Shown: positions 51,690 through 60,312 of the stretch, piece by piece | Layout of the letters: each line of letters starts with the position of its first letter | Position numbering within the stretch: position 1 is the first letter of the stretch | Assembly: GCF_017744445.1 (NCBI RefSeq) | Contig: NZ_JAGIBH010000010.1 | Coordinates: 1-64,000 of the forward strand | Source: Caulobacter sp. | GTDB taxonomy: Bacteria > Pseudomonadota > Alphaproteobacteria > Caulobacterales > Caulobacteraceae | DNA: 64,000 nucleotides | Direction of reading: 5' to 3' | Program-made: the position numbers and the translations under genes | The notes under the pieces: generated by a model | What the model saw: only the letters and a program-made list of their open reading frames with translations | What the model was told of the DNA's origin: nothing | The model's database searches: none

Positions 51690-51968
51690 CTAGTCGGCGC
51701 CGCCAGACAGCAACGCGAAGACTTCCAGGCGCGCGCAGGCGGCGGTGTGGGCGACCGCCGCATCGCGCGTGTGGACGAAGTCGATCTGGAAGGCGGTCAC
51801 CGCCGCGCGCAAGGCCTGACAAAAGGGGACGCCATGCAGATGCGCGACCGCGGCCGCCTCGCTGGCCAGGTCGTCGAACAGGAACCGGGCATGCTCGCGC
51901 CGCCCGCCCAACTGCTCTGCCAGGCGATCGATGTCGCGTTCGAACGGGGCGAAGGCGGGTCTGGTCAT
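51690..51968 (-). CDS. Small hypothetical protein upstream of the DUF6880-like gene
   Basis: A 92-residue helical protein: MTRPAFAPFERDIDRLAEQL, then GGRREHARFLFDDLASEAAA and VAHLHGVPFCQALRAAVTAF. The H-x7-D-x6-A and later F-x-H-T-R-D-A-A-x-A-H-T-A pattern suggest a four-helix arrangement. It is 14 bp upstream of the DUF6880-like gene, so the two form an operon. No family is recognised. Confidence 0.65.
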   Translation of the reverse strand: MTRPAFAPFERDIDRLAEQLGGRREHARFLFDDLASEAAAVAHLHGVPFCQALRAAVTAFQIDFVHTRDAAVAHTAACARLEVFALLSGGAD

Positions 51969-52337
51969 GCGCTAGGCGATCCTGAGGGCTGGGCGGCTGG
52001 GGCCACGGGGCGTCTCAAGACAACGATGCGCGGCCAGGGTCGATCCCCCCGACCCTCCGGTGAGGGGCGTGATCATCGCCGCGCGCGCGAGGGTCCGTCG
52101 GGGCGACGGCCAGGTCCTGGTCGCTGCTTGCCCGGGGGCGGCCGGCCTTGGCGCGGCGCTCGTGGTCGCGGCGTCGACGCCCGTCGCGCCTGCGTCCTTG
52201 CCCGCGTGTTTTTGAGGAACCGCGGGTTTGCCAGGTGCGTTTCCGACGCCGCTAGCCGCGGCGCTCGTCTAGGCGACGCAGCCGGCGCCGGCCGCCCGGT
52301 GGGGGAACATCGGCGGCCGGCTGCCGCCTGGGCTCGC
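51969..52337. other. Region without a supported gene
   Basis: About 370 bp with frames that look random. The DUF2252 remnant begins at its right end; its missing N-terminus is not found here. Confidence 0.45.
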
Positions 52338-52704
52338 CTCGCCGACGCCCTGGCGCTGTCGCCCTATCTGGGCCAGCGCATGGCCGCCGGACGGCTCTTG
52401 GACAAGGCGGTGTTTCTGCGCGAGCTGATGCCGCAAGACATAAAGCTGGAGATCGTCGGCCTGGCGCCGGCCCAGGCGATGGACGCCGCCCGCGCCATGG
52501 CGCGGGTCGTGGGTCAACGCCCATGGCCGGCAGACGGATGGCGCCACGCGCAAGGGCTGGATCGCCGATCTCTCGCGCGGCCGCTCGGGCGCGCTCGATG
52601 CGCCGTCCTGGCTATCGTCCAGCGTCGTCGACCTGGTGGCCGTGCACGAGGCGGCCTATCTCGAGCACCGCCGACGCTACGCGCTGGAATTGACCCCGGC
52701 CTGA
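52338..52704 (+). pseudogene. Frameshifted C-terminal remnant of a DUF2252 protein
   Basis: The plus strand encodes the end of a DUF2252 (kinase-fold-like) protein: LSPYLGQRMAAGRLLDKAVF, then LRELMPQDIKLEIVGLAPAQ and AMDAARAMARVVG. The frame is then lost near 52513; removing one base restores NAHGRQTDGATRKGWIADLS, then RGRSGALDAPSWLSSSVVDL and VAVHEAAYLEHRRRYALEL to TGA 52702-52704. DUF2252 proteins are normally about 400 residues or more, so over two thirds is missing as well. A dead gene. Confidence 0.7.
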
Positions 52705-52756
52705 AAGATCAACAACCCAGGAGGGCGAGCCCTAAGGCGCGCGGCGAGGGCGCATC

Positions 52757-53698
52757 TCAGGGCGCCGAGGCGCGCAGGCGCTTGTGAATGTCGGTGGCCG
52801 CGATGGCCGCCTCGGCGGCCGCCACCGCGATCTGGTTTAGCCCGCGCACGACATCGCCCGCCGCGTAGAGCCCGTCGATCGAGGTCTCCTGGTGGCCGTT
52901 GACCACCAAGTTGCCGTCGGCGTCGTGCGCCGCGCCGACCGCCAGCGCCAAGCGGCTCTGCATCTCGCAGCCCAGCGCCAGATAGAGGCAGTCGAAAGCC
53001 TGCGAGGCTTGGCCAGCCTGCCTCACGACGACGGCGTCCGCGCCCACCGAAAGATCGCCAAGCGTGGTCGGCGTCACCGCAACGCCGTGATCGGCCAGGG
53101 TTTGGCGATCGCTCAGCGTGGCGATATCGCCCAGGTGCAGCAGGGTCACCCGATCGGAATAGGTGGTCAGGAACGCCGCTTCGTGCGCGCCCAGGTCGCC
53201 GTCGCCGAGGACGGCGATGGCTTGGTCGATCGCCTCATAGGCGTCGCAGATCGGGCACATGCGCACCCGGGACGCCCGGATCGCCGCCTCGACGCCGTCC
53301 AGCGCCGGCAGGCGGTCGACGAGGCCGGTGGCGAGCAGCACGAACCGCGCGCTCAGAAGGGCAGCGTCGGTGTCGTCGGGGACGTCACCCGCCGCCTCGA
53401 TCGCCACCTCGAAACCTTCGGCGCCGGGCGACAGACTGACGGCCTTGGCCGTGCGCCGTTCAGCGCCGTAGAGCCCGGCTTGACGGCCCATGTCGGCGAG
53501 CAGCTGACGGCCGCCCACGCCGCCGGCGAAGCCGGGCGTGTTGTGACTTTCGGGAATCCAGTCGGCGCGAGGACGGCCGCCGTCCAAGACCAGCACCTTG
53601 CGGCGAAACCGGCCCAGATAGGTCGCCGCCGTCAGCCCGGCCGGACCCGCGCCGACAATGATCACGTCGTAGTCGGGCGGAGCGGCGGCTTTCGTCAT
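52757..53698 (-). CDS. Thioredoxin reductase-like FAD/NAD(P) oxidoreductase
   Basis: A 313-residue flavoprotein. Motifs: DVIIVGAGPAGLTAATYLGR (FAD), the redox-active pair in RMCPICDAYEAIDQ (C-x-x-C), AVLGDGDLGAHEAAFLTTYS (NAD(P)H) and the C-terminal IDGLYAAGDVVRGLNQIAVA. It looks like the TrxB/AhpF reductase family rather than classical TrxB, since the active site is CPICD and not CATCD. ATG 53698 gives a normal N-terminus. No thioredoxin gene is adjacent. It probably reduces a small disulphide protein under stress. Confidence 0.9.
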   Translation of the reverse strand: MTKAAAPPDYDVIIVGAGPAGLTAATYLGRFRRKVLVLDGGRPRADWIPESHNTPGFAGGVGGRQLLADMGRQAGLYGAERRTAKAVSLSPGAEGFEVAIEAAGDVPDDTDAALLSARFVLLATGLVDRLPALDGVEAAIRASRVRMCPICDAYEAIDQAIAVLGDGDLGAHEAAFLTTYSDRVTLLHLGDIATLSDRQTLADHGVAVTPTTLGDLSVGADAVVVRQAGQASQAFDCLYLALGCEMQSRLALAVGAAHDADGNLVVNGHQETSIDGLYAAGDVVRGLNQIAVAAAEAAIAATDIHKRLRASAP

Positions 53699-53872
53699 CG
53701 CGGGCGTGTCATCCAGACATGTTTTGGGGGGCGGCCGGGCGCTTAACGAGCACTTGAGGCGACCGTTCCACGCGGCGGCGTTTGGCCGGCGGCGCCGTCG
53801 CCCGCGCCGGCGCCAACGCCGGCGGCCGCCGCGCCGCCCGCCTCGGTTGATGTCGAAGCCGTCCTGACCGCG

Positions 53873-54100
53873 ATGGCCGAGATCGATGGCGGCGGCGTCA
53901 ACTGGCGCACCTCGATCGTCGACCTCCTCAAGCTCCTCAAGCTCGACTCGAGCCTGGAGGCGCGTAAAGAGCTGGCCGACGAGCTTGGCGTCCACGCTGG
54001 CGAGGCCGGCAGCGCCGAGCAGAACATCGCGCTGCACAAGGCGGTGATGAAAAAGCTGGCCGAGAACGGCGGCCAGGTCCCCGACAGTCTCTACGCCTAG
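53873..54100 (+). CDS. DUF3597 domain protein, N-terminally short
   Basis: A 75-residue protein that is the DUF3597 C-terminal domain: GGGVNWRTSIVDLLKLLKLD, then SSLEARKELADELGVHAGEA and KAVMKKLAENGGQVPDSLY. The frame stays open from 53747 through a Pro/Ala linker (PSPAPAPTPAAAAPPASVDV), as in full-length members, which start with a short MSIFGKI-like segment; here that start is missing because an in-frame stop precedes it. Either translation starts at ATG 53873 or the 5' end was lost. DUF3597 proteins resemble LysM-associated stress proteins of unknown function. Confidence 0.7.
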   Translation: MAEIDGGGVNWRTSIVDLLKLLKLDSSLEARKELADELGVHAGEAGSAEQNIALHKAVMKKLAENGGQVPDSLYA

Positions 54101-54233
54101 GCTTGGTCGCTATCGGGGCGGCGGCGTGGCGATCATCGTCCACGCCGTCCGTCTCGTCGGTGGAGAGGCCGCCAGCCGTCGGCGACGGATCACCAGCCCG
54201 GCTTACCCGTTAGGCTTCCTCGGAGGAGCCGTC

Positions 54234-56858
54234 ATGGCGCAGAACAAGCTCAAGCAGTATCAGGCGATGCGCGATTTCACCCAGACGGCCGAGCCGTCGG
54301 GCCGCGCCAAGGTCGCCGCCGCCAAGGCGCTGCGCTTCGTGATCCAGAAGCATGCCGCAAGCCACCTGCATTTCGACCTGCGTCTGGAATACGACGGGGT
54401 CTTCCGGTCCTGGGCGGCGCCGAAGGGCCCCTCGCTCGACCCGGCCGACCGGCGTCTGGCCATGGAGGTGGAAGACCATCCCCTCGACTATGGCGATTTC
54501 GAAGGCACGATCCTCAAGGGCCAGTATGGCGGCGGCACGGTGATGCTGTGGGATCGCGGCTACTGGGCCCCGGAAAAGGGCTTTGAGAAGATCGGCGCGG
54601 CCCTGGCCAAGGGCGAGCTGAAGTTCGTCATGGAAGGCGGGCGGATGCATGGCTCTTGGGTGCTTGTGCGCACCAAGCGCGACGGTCGCGGCCGGGCCAG
54701 CTGGATGCTGATCAAGCATCGTGACGAGGCCGCCCAGCCAGGCAATCCCAACGGCCCCACCGACGCCGATCGCTCGATCGCCTCGGGACGGTCGATGGCC
54801 GAGATCGCGGGCGGCAAGGGCAAGGCCGCCACGCCGTTCATGACCGGGGAGGGCGTCCGGGCCGGGGCGATCTGGCGGAGCGACCGCGACGCCAGCGCGC
54901 CGGCCGGGCTGATCCAGCCGGCCAAGGCCGCCCGGGTGGCGACCAAGCGCGTCAAGGTCTTGCCCGACTTCATCGAACCGCAGCTGACCAAGCCGGCCGA
55001 CAAGCCGCCGTCGGGGCCGGGCTGGGCCCACGAGATCAAGTTCGACGGCTACCGCATGCAACTGCGCACGCAAGGCGGCAAGGCGGTCCTGCGCACCCGC
55101 AAGGGCCTGGACTGGTCGGCCAAGTTCCCCGAGATCACGCAGGCGGGGGCGGGCTTAAGCGATGGTGTCGTCGATGGCGAGGTCGTGGCCCTGGACCACA
55201 CCGGCGCCCCCGACTTCGCCGCCCTGCAGGCGGCGATCTCCCAGAAGAACACCGCCGATCTGGTGTTCTTCGTCTTCGACCAGTTGTTCGATGGCCTGGA
55301 GGACCTGCGCGCGTTGCCGCTGTCGGCGCGCAAGGAGAGGCTGGCGGCCCATCTGGAGGGGGCCGACCCGATCCTGCGCTTTGTCGATCACTTCATCACC
55401 GCCGGCGATGCGGTGCTGTTGTCGGCTTGCCGGATGGACTTGGAGGGCATCGTCTCCAAGCGGCTGGACGCGCCCTACCGCTCGGGCCGCGGCGAGACCT
55501 GGACAAAGTCCAAGTGCCGGGCCGGGCATGAGGTGGTGATCGGCGGCTACACGACGACAGGCGGCGCTTTTCGATCCTTGATCGCCGGGGTGTTCTCCGA
55601 CGGCCAGCTTGTCCATGTCGGTCGCATCGGCGCCGGCTTTGGACGCGACAAGCTTTCGACCCTTTTGCCCAGGCTAAAGGCCCTGGAAGCCGACAAGAGT
55701 CCCTTCGCCGGGAAGGGCTCGCCGCGCGGCGCCGGCGAAATCCATTGGCTGAAACCCCACCTGGTGGCCGAGATCGAATATGAGGGTTTCACCGCCGATG
55801 GCCTCCTTCGACAGGCCGCCTTCAAGGGTCTGCGCGAGGACAAGCCCGCCGCCGAGGTGGAGGCCGAGACGCCCGCGCCGCCCACCACCAAGGCCGCCGC
55901 GCCCAAGGCCCAGAAGGCCGGGGCGGTCGCGGTCAGGACCGCCAGCGTCAGCGCGCGAGGCTCGGCGGTGGTGATGGGCCAGACGCTGTCCAACGCCGGC
56001 AAGCCCCTGTGGCCGGACGCAGGCGACGAGCGGCCGGTGACCAAGCTAGACCTTGCCCAATATTACGAGGCGGTCGGCGACTGGATGATCGAGCATGTAC
56101 GCGGGCGACCCTGCTCGATGATCCGCATGCCCGATGGCGTCGAGGGCGAGCAGAAGTTCTTCCAGCGCCATAGCGGCAAGGGCCAATCGGCCCTGATCTC
56201 CGAGGTCACGGTCTGGGGCGACCGCAAACCCTATCTGCAGTTCGACAAGGTCGAGGCCCTGGTCGCGGCCGCCCAGGTCGGGGCCCTGGAGCTGCATCCC
56301 TGGAACTGCGAACCCTTCCTGCCCGAGCAACCCGGCCGTCTGGTCTTCGATCTCGACCCGGCCCCCGACGTGGCGTTCGAACGGGTGATCGACGGCGCGC
56401 GTGAGGTGCGTGACCGCCTGGCCGATCTGGGCCTTATGTCCTTTTGCAAGACCACGGGCGGCAAGGGCCTGCACGTGGTCACGCCGCTGGCGGCCGAAGG
56501 CCTGGACTGGAACATCGCCAAGGCCTTCGCCCGCGACGTCTGCAAGGCCATGGCCCAGGATGATCCGGCCAACTATCTGATCGAGATGGCCAAGGCTAAG
56601 CGCGGCGGGAAGATCTTCCTGGACTACCTGCGCAACGACCGCATGGCCACGGCCGTCGCGCCGCTCTCGCCGCGCGGGCGGCCCGGCGCCCCGGTGTCGA
56701 TGCCGCTGACCTGGACCCAGGTGAAGAAGGGCCTGGATCCGGCCAAGTACACGGTGCGCACCGTCCCGGCCCTGGTGCGCAAGCTGACCGCCTGGGAGGA
56801 CTACTGCGAGGGCGAGCGGCCCTTGGCCGCGGCCATAGCCCGGCTGGGCAAGGTCTAG
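54234..56858 (+). CDS. ligD: Multidomain DNA ligase LigD
   Basis: An 874-residue non-homologous end-joining enzyme. In order: a 3'-phosphoesterase domain (~30-180: SHLHFDLRLEYDGVFRSWAA; EDHPLDYGDFEGTI), the ATP-dependent ligase (~245-540) with the adenylated Lys in WAHEIKFDGYRMQLRTQG, DGVVDGEVVALD, and LEGIVSKRLDAPYRSGRGET, then the primase/polymerase domain (~590-870) with the catalytic Asp pair in LVFDLDPAPD and the TTGGKGLHVVTPL motif. ATG 54234 has GGAGGA upstream. It acts with the Ku protein encoded convergently at 57410-58312 to seal double-strand breaks in non-growing cells. Confidence 0.96.
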   Translation: MAQNKLKQYQAMRDFTQTAEPSGRAKVAAAKALRFVIQKHAASHLHFDLRLEYDGVFRSWAAPKGPSLDPADRRLAMEVEDHPLDYGDFEGTILKGQYGGGTVMLWDRGYWAPEKGFEKIGAALAKGELKFVMEGGRMHGSWVLVRTKRDGRGRASWMLIKHRDEAAQPGNPNGPTDADRSIASGRSMAEIAGGKGKAATPFMTGEGVRAGAIWRSDRDASAPAGLIQPAKAARVATKRVKVLPDFIEPQLTKPADKPPSGPGWAHEIKFDGYRMQLRTQGGKAVLRTRKGLDWSAKFPEITQAGAGLSDGVVDGEVVALDHTGAPDFAALQAAISQKNTADLVFFVFDQLFDGLEDLRALPLSARKERLAAHLEGADPILRFVDHFITAGDAVLLSACRMDLEGIVSKRLDAPYRSGRGETWTKSKCRAGHEVVIGGYTTTGGAFRSLIAGVFSDGQLVHVGRIGAGFGRDKLSTLLPRLKALEADKSPFAGKGSPRGAGEIHWLKPHLVAEIEYEGFTADGLLRQAAFKGLREDKPAAEVEAETPAPPTTKAAAPKAQKAGAVAVRTASVSARGSAVVMGQTLSNAGKPLWPDAGDERPVTKLDLAQYYEAVGDWMIEHVRGRPCSMIRMPDGVEGEQKFFQRHSGKGQSALISEVTVWGDRKPYLQFDKVEALVAAAQVGALELHPWNCEPFLPEQPGRLVFDLDPAPDVAFERVIDGAREVRDRLADLGLMSFCKTTGGKGLHVVTPLAAEGLDWNIAKAFARDVCKAMAQDDPANYLIEMAKAKRGGKIFLDYLRNDRMATAVAPLSPRGRPGAPVSMPLTWTQVKKGLDPAKYTVRTVPALVRKLTAWEDYCEGERPLAAAIARLGKV

Positions 56859-56861
56859 GCG

Positions 56862-57413
56862 ATGGGCAAGGCGCCTGCGCCGCGGCGGCTGAAGGTCTAC
56901 CAGGCCCAGTTTGGCTTTCATGACAGCGTGGTGGCCGCGCCCAACCAGGCCGCGGCCCTGGCCGCCTGGGGCACGCGGCAGAACCTTTTCGCCGAAGGTC
57001 GGGCCAAGGTCAGCGACGATCCAGACGCGACGGCCGCGGCCCTGGCCCATCCCGAGGTTCCGTTGCGCAGGGCGGTGGGCTCCAAGGATCCGTTCAGTCT
57101 CGAGCCGGGCCTGCCGCAGGTTCCGGCGCCCGCGCGCCGTGGCAAGCCGGCCTTGAAGGTGGTGGCCAAGACCGCGCCCGCCGCCCCCGCGCCGCCGCCG
57201 CCCGATCGCTCGGCCCTGGATGCGGCGCAAAAGGCGCTCACGGCGATCAACGCCCGCCGGCTGGAGGAAGAGAAGGACCTTGAACGTAGGCGCGAGGCGT
57301 TGGAAGCCGAGGCCCTGGCCGCGCGCCAGGCCTGGGCCAAGGCCCGCAAGGCCGCCGAGGGGGCGCTGGAGGCGGCCCGCCGGGCCTATCGCGCCGCCGG
57401 GGGCGACGCTTAG
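56862..57413 (+). CDS. LigD/Ku-associated helical protein
   Basis: A 183-residue protein 3 bp after ligD: RLKVYQAQFGFHDSVVAAPN, then QAAALAAWGTRQNLFAEGRA and DDPDATAAALAHPEVPLRRA, followed by an Ala/Pro linker and a long charged helix (EEEKDLERRREALEAEALAA). Homologous-looking proteins are often found next to Ku/LigD in alphaproteobacteria and have no assigned function. The compact N-terminal part could be a small DNA- or ligase-binding domain, the C-terminus a coiled coil. The stop overlaps the convergent ku stop by 4 bp. Confidence 0.8.
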   Translation: MGKAPAPRRLKVYQAQFGFHDSVVAAPNQAAALAAWGTRQNLFAEGRAKVSDDPDATAAALAHPEVPLRRAVGSKDPFSLEPGLPQVPAPARRGKPALKVVAKTAPAAPAPPPPDRSALDAAQKALTAINARRLEEEKDLERRREALEAEALAARQAWAKARKAAEGALEAARRAYRAAGGDA

Positions 57414-58312
57414 CCGGCCTTGCGGGCCTTGTGCGCCGCGGCGGTCTTGGCCGCGGGCTTGGCCTTGGCGGGGGCCTTGGACGTGGCCTTGCTCTTTTCC
57501 GCGGGCTTGGCCTTGGCGCGCGACTTGGCTGGAGCCTTGTCCTTGCCGCCGAGGCTGGCGCGCAGGGCCGCCATCAGGTCGACGACATTGGTGTCCTCGG
57601 GCTCTTCGACCTTGGCGACCTTGTGGCCCTTCTGCTTGGCCTTGATCAGATCCTTCAGCGCTTCTTCGTACCGGTCGACGAACTGGCTGGGATCGAAGGG
57701 GCCTTCCTGCTGTTCGATGATCTTCTGGGCGATGGCGATCATTTGAGGATCGGCGCTCTTGTCGCTGATCGACTCGAACACCTCGTCGGCCTTGCGCACC
57801 TCCGCGTCGGTGCGCAGCGTATAGGCCAGGATGCCCTTGCCGCGCGGTTCCAGGGCCAGGAGGCGCTCGCGCGTCGACATCACCACCCGCCCCAGCGCGA
57901 TCTGGCCCGAACGCGCCATCGACTCGCGGATGACCGCGAAGGCCTCCTGGGCCAGCTTGCCGTCCGGGGCGAGGTAGTAGGGGTTGTCCCAGTAGATCCG
58001 GTCGATGTCCTCGGCCGGCACGAACCGCTCGATGTCGATGGTCTTGGTGCTCTCCAGCTTGACGGCGTTGATCTCGTCCTGGCTCAGCAGGACGTACTCG
58101 CCCTTGGAGACCTCGTAGCCCTTGACCAGCTTGCTGCGCTCGATCGGGCCGGTGTCGGGGTCGGTGGTGACCATCTTGATCCGATTGTGGGTGTCAGGAT
58201 TGATCAGGTTGAAATGCACCTCGCCGCCGCTGTTGGTGGCGGTGTAGAGCGCCACCGGGCAGGTCACGAGCGAGAGCCGAAGATGTCCTTGCCAAGTCGG
58301 GCGGTAAGCCAT
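57410..58312 (-). CDS. ku: Non-homologous end-joining protein Ku
   Basis: A 300-residue Ku protein: MAYRPTWQGHLRLSLVTCPV, then ALYTATNSGGEVHFNLINPD, KGYEVSKGEYVLLSQDEINA, TIDIERFVPAEDIDRIYWDN and ARSGQIALGRVVMSTRERLL. These cover the Ku beta-barrel that threads onto DNA ends. The C-terminus is Lys/Ala-rich (PAKSRAKAKPAEKSKATSKA), the extension that in other bacterial Ku proteins binds DNA and recruits LigD. It is convergent with the ligD operon. A near-consensus EcfG-type promoter (58350-58374) lies just upstream, consistent with stress or stationary-phase expression. Confidence 0.95.
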   Translation of the reverse strand: MAYRPTWQGHLRLSLVTCPVALYTATNSGGEVHFNLINPDTHNRIKMVTTDPDTGPIERSKLVKGYEVSKGEYVLLSQDEINAVKLESTKTIDIERFVPAEDIDRIYWDNPYYLAPDGKLAQEAFAVIRESMARSGQIALGRVVMSTRERLLALEPRGKGILAYTLRTDAEVRKADEVFESISDKSADPQMIAIAQKIIEQQEGPFDPSQFVDRYEEALKDLIKAKQKGHKVAKVEEPEDTNVVDLMAALRASLGGKDKAPAKSRAKAKPAEKSKATSKAPAKAKPAAKTAAAHKARKAG

Positions 58313-58349
58313 GTCGAGATCCTTGCCGCCCACCGGGACGCTGGGACTC

Positions 58350-58374
58350 AACGACGGGCGAGGTGATTCGTTCT
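58350..58374 (-). promoter_or_regulatory. Near-consensus EcfG/SigT-type promoter of ku
   Basis: Minus strand AGAAC (58370-58374), 16-bp spacer, CGTT (58350-58353), 38 bp before the ku start; one mismatch in the -35 element. Confidence 0.45.
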
Positions 58375-58619
58375 CAGGCGCCGCAAGGGGCGGTTTCGCC
58401 CGTTTCCAAGTCGATGCGGAAGCAATGCTCGCCGCCGGTGTCGAGATCGCGGACCACGACGCTAATCTCGCCGTCCTCGTCGGGGGCATCGGCCAGGTCC
58501 TCGACATAGGCCACGGCCGCGGCCTCGAAGGAGGGCTCGTGGACGACCCGCGCATGATGGGGGCCCGCGTGGCGGGCGTGGACGCTGAAGCGCCGATCGT
58601 CGTTGGCGGCGTTGGTCAT
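58374..58619 (-). CDS. DUF5961-like small protein
   Basis: An 81-residue protein from ATG 58619: MTNAANDDRRFSVHARHAGP, then HHARVVHEPSFEAAAVAYVE and DLADAPDEDGEISVVVRDLD. The FSVHAR and SFEAAAVAYVED stretches, followed by ISVVVRDLDTGGEHCFRIDL, fit a small beta-alpha-beta fold of the DUF5961 type. It lies 61 bp upstream of ku on the same strand and may be cotranscribed. A GGAAT-N17-CGTT motif is found upstream. The function is unknown. Confidence 0.7.
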   Translation of the reverse strand: MTNAANDDRRFSVHARHAGPHHARVVHEPSFEAAAVAYVEDLADAPDEDGEISVVVRDLDTGGEHCFRIDLETGETAPCGA

Positions 58620-58639
58620 CGCGGTCTCCTCAGGGCTTG

Positions 58640-58665
58640 AACGCACGAACCGGCCGAAGGATTCC
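58640..58665 (-). promoter_or_regulatory. Possible EcfG/SigT-type promoter
   Basis: Minus strand GGAAT (58661-58665), 17-bp spacer, CGTT (58640-58643), about 21 bp before the DUF5961-like start; one mismatch. Confidence 0.35.
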
Positions 58666-58831
58666 TTGAACGCCGGAAAGCGGCGTGGCGCGAGTCTGAC
58701 CCGGTGCGTCTCTAAGTCAGCCGATCGACCGCCCTCGGCATGGACGATGATCGCCACCGCGAAAAGCTTGCCGTCCTCCTGGTTCAGTTGCGGCTGGCGC
58801 TGCGGCAGTGCGCCGGCAATCGCACGCGGCG

Positions 58832-58861
58832 GATGTCTGCAAAGGGTGGCGAGCGGACGTC
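58832..58861. repeat. Copy of a dispersed intergenic repeat
   Basis: ATGTCTGCAAAGGGTGGCGA followed by GCGGACGT. It resembles shorter degenerate copies near 6161, 8434 and 25111, all in non-coding DNA, and the GCGGAC-type repeats common in intergenic regions of related alphaproteobacteria. Confidence 0.4.
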
Positions 58862-59042
58862 GCCACTCACACCGAACAACCGTCATTCCCGCCCGAGAGC
58901 CCTCTGGGACGGCCAAGCGTTTAGGAAGCCTAGTAACCCAAGCCTCAACCTGTAATTTCTACTGTCGAGGAGCCGATGCCCTTGTTCCCAGGCTTTTAAG
59001 CCCCTAGCTTCAGTAAAGCCCTGTTGCTTGGAGCGTTCTACG

Positions 59043-59729
59043 ATGAGCGTGAAGTTCGGGACGGCGAAGTTCAGGAAGCGTCTTTCCAATTTACTGGCGA
59101 CGCGCTCGCGTCTGGGGGCTGTCGCCACAGACCCATCAGTATTTCTTTGCCATGCTAGTTGCGACAAGCCTACGGTCAAATCGATCGGTGAAAAGCTGGA
59201 GTCCCTCGGAGTTCGGGCATGGATCGACGAGTGGGAAATTGGTCCCGGCGATACACTGTTCGAGAAGATCGGCGAGGGTATTTCCTCAACAGGTACTTTC
59301 GTTGCGGTTCTCTCTAAGGCGGCGCTCGAGTCGAGGTGGTGCAAGACCGAATTGCTGGAGGCGCTCCAACAGCGCCTCATTGATGGCAAAAACATCGTCC
59401 CGTTTATGATTGAAGAGGTCAAAGCGCCCGCTTTTATTAGCGGCACGCACTATCTTTCATTGGAGCGAGGGATAGACCGGGAGACGTTCAGGCTCGCCAG
59501 TAAGGTTTTTGGCTGCAGCGAGCGGGTTGTTTCTGAGATCGTTGATTTCTTCCCTGAGATGACAGACCGGCAGGCAAGCCAAGCCATCAATTTCATTCGT
59601 CAGGACCGCAGGGTGCATTTCGGCGACGATTGGCGCGCGCTTCAGGCGGTGCTTGCTAGGCGTGGAATTGCTCGTTCAACTGAGTATCTGATCCAGGATA
59701 AGAACGGCGACCGATACAAAGCCTGCTGA
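59043..59729 (+). CDS. TIR-domain protein
   Basis: A 228-residue protein with a TIR domain at about residues 30-165: DPSVFLCHASCDKPTVKSIG, then EKLESLGVRAWIDEWEIGPG, DTLFEKIGEGISSTGTFVAV, LSKAALESRWCKTELLEALQ. The Glu in WCKTEL matches the catalytic Glu of TIR NAD+ hydrolases. The C-terminal ~65 residues (MTDRQASQAINFIRQDRRVH, then FGDDWRALQAVLARRGI) form a separate helical part that I do not recognise. The gene is noticeably less GC-rich than its surroundings, suggesting recent acquisition. No partner defence gene is adjacent. Stand-alone TIR proteins can act in anti-phage defence or as effectors. Confidence 0.85.
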   Translation: MSVKFGTAKFRKRLSNLLATRSRLGAVATDPSVFLCHASCDKPTVKSIGEKLESLGVRAWIDEWEIGPGDTLFEKIGEGISSTGTFVAVLSKAALESRWCKTELLEALQQRLIDGKNIVPFMIEEVKAPAFISGTHYLSLERGIDRETFRLASKVFGCSERVVSEIVDFFPEMTDRQASQAINFIRQDRRVHFGDDWRALQAVLARRGIARSTEYLIQDKNGDRYKAC

Positions 59730-59906
59730 GCAAAAGCGGATACGGGGCCGAAGAGGCTGCTACGGCCGATTTCATCCCCCGAGCCGTATGACTATCGACT
59801 TGTGCGTAGGCATGGTCTGGAGACGGCGCTTCTGGTGAGGCCCCAGAGATCGTCCGTCTCTAATCTCCGCTATGGGTGGTGAGCGGTCATGAGGACCGCC
59901 CGCGAT
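59730..59906. other. Intergenic region with a small hairpin
   Basis: Between the TIR gene and the convergent lipoprotein gene. GCGGTC-N5-GACCGC at 59883-59899 may act as a bidirectional terminator; no gene is seen. Confidence 0.4.
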
Positions 59907-60203
59907 CTAGCGATCCATACGCAACCGCAGTTCCGGATGATCGAGCATCCATTGGACGGTACAGTGAAGCGGACGGGGGTCTTTCGTTGAGAAGATCACC
60001 GAACGCCATTCCCCCACAGCGGCAGGCCTTCGCGCGAAACGACTGAGGCCGCATTTCCTGGCCGCGCTCTCGAATGCTTCGGCACTTCTTGACGCGCCCG
60101 CCACCGACAGTTCGCCTTCATCAGGGGGCGAAGTCTCTCCCTGGCAAGCGCCTAAAGTCAGCACCATTCCGAGCGCTAGAATTCGACCTGATCGCATCGC
60201 CAT
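59907..60203 (-). CDS. Small lipoprotein
   Basis: A 98-residue protein from ATG 60203 (MAMRSGRILALGMVLTLGAC) with a lipoprotein signal: basic start, hydrophobic core and the lipobox LTLGAC with Cys-20. The mature part includes EGELSVAGASRSAEAFESAA, then RKCGLSRFARRPAAVGEWRS and CTVQWMLDHPELRLRMDR. The frame is open further upstream, but the signal peptide fixes the start here. The function is unknown; two more Cys may form a disulphide. It lies downstream of a frameshifted membrane gene on the same strand. Confidence 0.7.
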   Translation of the reverse strand: MAMRSGRILALGMVLTLGACQGETSPPDEGELSVAGASRSAEAFESAARKCGLSRFARRPAAVGEWRSVIFSTKDPRPLHCTVQWMLDHPELRLRMDR

Positions 60204-60312
60204 CCCTAAAGATGGACCACGCAACCAGACGCAACGCAGTTCCGCAACGGGTGGAAGATGGACATCGAGGGAAATCTCAAAGTTGGACGCCAAAACGTTG
60301 GGGCGATCCACA

